A stretch of 64,000 nt of DNA from Candidatus Caccoplasma merdavium (GTDB taxonomy: Bacteria > Bacteroidota > Bacteroidia > Bacteroidales > UBA11471). Each line of letters begins with the position of its first letter. The first letter of the stretch is position 1. The DNA lies in contig DVLI01000026.1 of NCBI GenBank assembly GCA_018715595.1, forward strand, positions 191,966 to 255,965. Reading direction: 5' to 3'. The notes under the pieces were generated by a model. The model did not search any database. It had not been told where the DNA came from and was given only the letters and a program-made list of their open reading frames with translations. Below are positions 63,670 to 64,000 of this stretch, in pieces. The position numbers and the translations under genes were made by a program.

Positions 63670-64000
63670 ATGGAGAAGACATGGAGATGGTTCGGTCCCA
63701 ACGATCCCATCACGCTCGACATGCTGCGGCAAATCGGCGTGGAAGGTATTGTTACCGCCCTGCACGATGTGCCCAACGGTGAAGTATGGAGCATCGAAAA
63801 AATAGAAACGACAAAGACTTTTATCGAATCGCACGGTCTCCGATGGTCGGTCGTCGAGAGTCTCCCCGTGTGCGAAGCCATCAAGTATGGTGGCACCGAG
63901 CGTGACCGCCTCATCGAAAATTACATCACAAGTCTCTCCCATTTGGGTCGGTGCGGCATAAAGACCGTCTGCTACAACTTCATGCCGGTTATCGACTGGA
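63670..64000 (+). CDS. uxuA: Mannonate dehydratase, 3' end outside window
   Basis: The first 110 residues of UxuA. The start [21 protein letters not shown] is nearly diagnostic of the family, followed by [29 protein letters not shown] and [16 protein letters not shown]. UxuA dehydrates D-mannonate to 2-keto-3-deoxygluconate in glucuronate catabolism. Its partner genes (uxuB, uxaC) would be beyond the right edge. The promoter element 25 bp upstream supports this start. Confidence 0.93.
   Translation, partial: MEKTWRWFGPNDPITLDMLRQIGVEGIVTALHDVPNGEVWSIEKIETTKTFIESHGLRWSVVESLPVCEAIKYGGTERDRLIENYITSLSHLGRCGIKTVCYNFMPVIDW

Overview
The window reads as a chromosomal segment of a gut Bacteroidales bacterium. 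The evidence is a UpxY-controlled capsule operon, repeated promoters of the Bacteroidetes type (TTTG, about 20 bp, TAnnTTTG), a general lack of Shine-Dalgarno sites, and many families typical of this order (DUF349 protein, META lipoprotein, THUMP-like methyltransferase, stand-alone HSDR_N protein). A Barnesiella-like genus is possible, but this is a guess from overall impression, not a computed placement. The window starts inside a capsule polymerase gene and ends inside uxuA.

Layout. 1-8.3 kb (minus strand): capsule/O-antigen operon read upxY, SLBB export protein, wzz, wzx, fucosyltransferase-like glycosyltransferase, hexapeptide acyltransferase, O-antigen polymerase (cut by the window edge). 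Its distal three genes are clearly more AT-rich than the rest. 8.6-13.2 kb: Yip1-like membrane protein and smpB, convergent with a THUMP-like methyltransferase, then a DedA protein and a TPR protein downstream of gyrA. 13.2-20.8 kb: gyrA divergent from clpC and htpG. 20.9-25.9 kb: aldo/keto reductase, pyrKD, metallo-beta-lactamase-fold lipoprotein, GNAT enzyme, XRE-type regulator. 25.9-26.6 kb: an AT-rich stretch without a convincing gene. 26.6-33.4 kb: holA divergent from an HSDR_N protein, a small secreted protein, and an operon radA / FAD oxidoreductase / cstA. A tRNA-Pro(TGG) follows, then a small lipoprotein operon (META, nitroreductase, Cys-rich protein).

35.3-40.1 kb: compact operon tsaC / polyprenyl-phosphate sugar-1-phosphate transferase / ClC channel / fmt. 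40.1-45.5 kb (minus): DUF349 protein, a second initiating sugar transferase, UDP-glucose dehydrogenase and an AT-rich acyltransferase, so polysaccharide genes occur at three separate places. 45.6-48.6 kb (minus): cyclophilin lipoprotein, M16 peptidase and a stand-alone Cas6 RNase with no CRISPR array or other cas gene in the window.

48.8-54.1 kb: the most interesting block. cysQ, cysC, cysD, cysN and a PAPS-dependent sulfotransferase form one tight cluster without PAPS or sulfite reductase, so it looks built for sulfonating an acceptor rather than assimilating sulfur. It matches the gene content of the Bacteroides steroid/cholesterol sulfonation cluster as I remember it. Its CysN carries a C-terminal remnant of an APS-kinase domain whose P-loop is gone, next to an intact separate CysC. 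54.2-59.0 kb: L-fucose catabolism (fucI, fucO, mutarotase, fucP) with a terminator-like hairpin inside the operon. 59.1-63.1 kb (minus): ABC-F ATPase and M13 peptidase. 63.7 kb to the end: start of uxuA.

Start codons were moved inward from the longest open frame wherever a signal peptide, a promoter inside the frame, or an upstream stop codon called for it. All promoter and terminator calls come from reading the sequence by eye.
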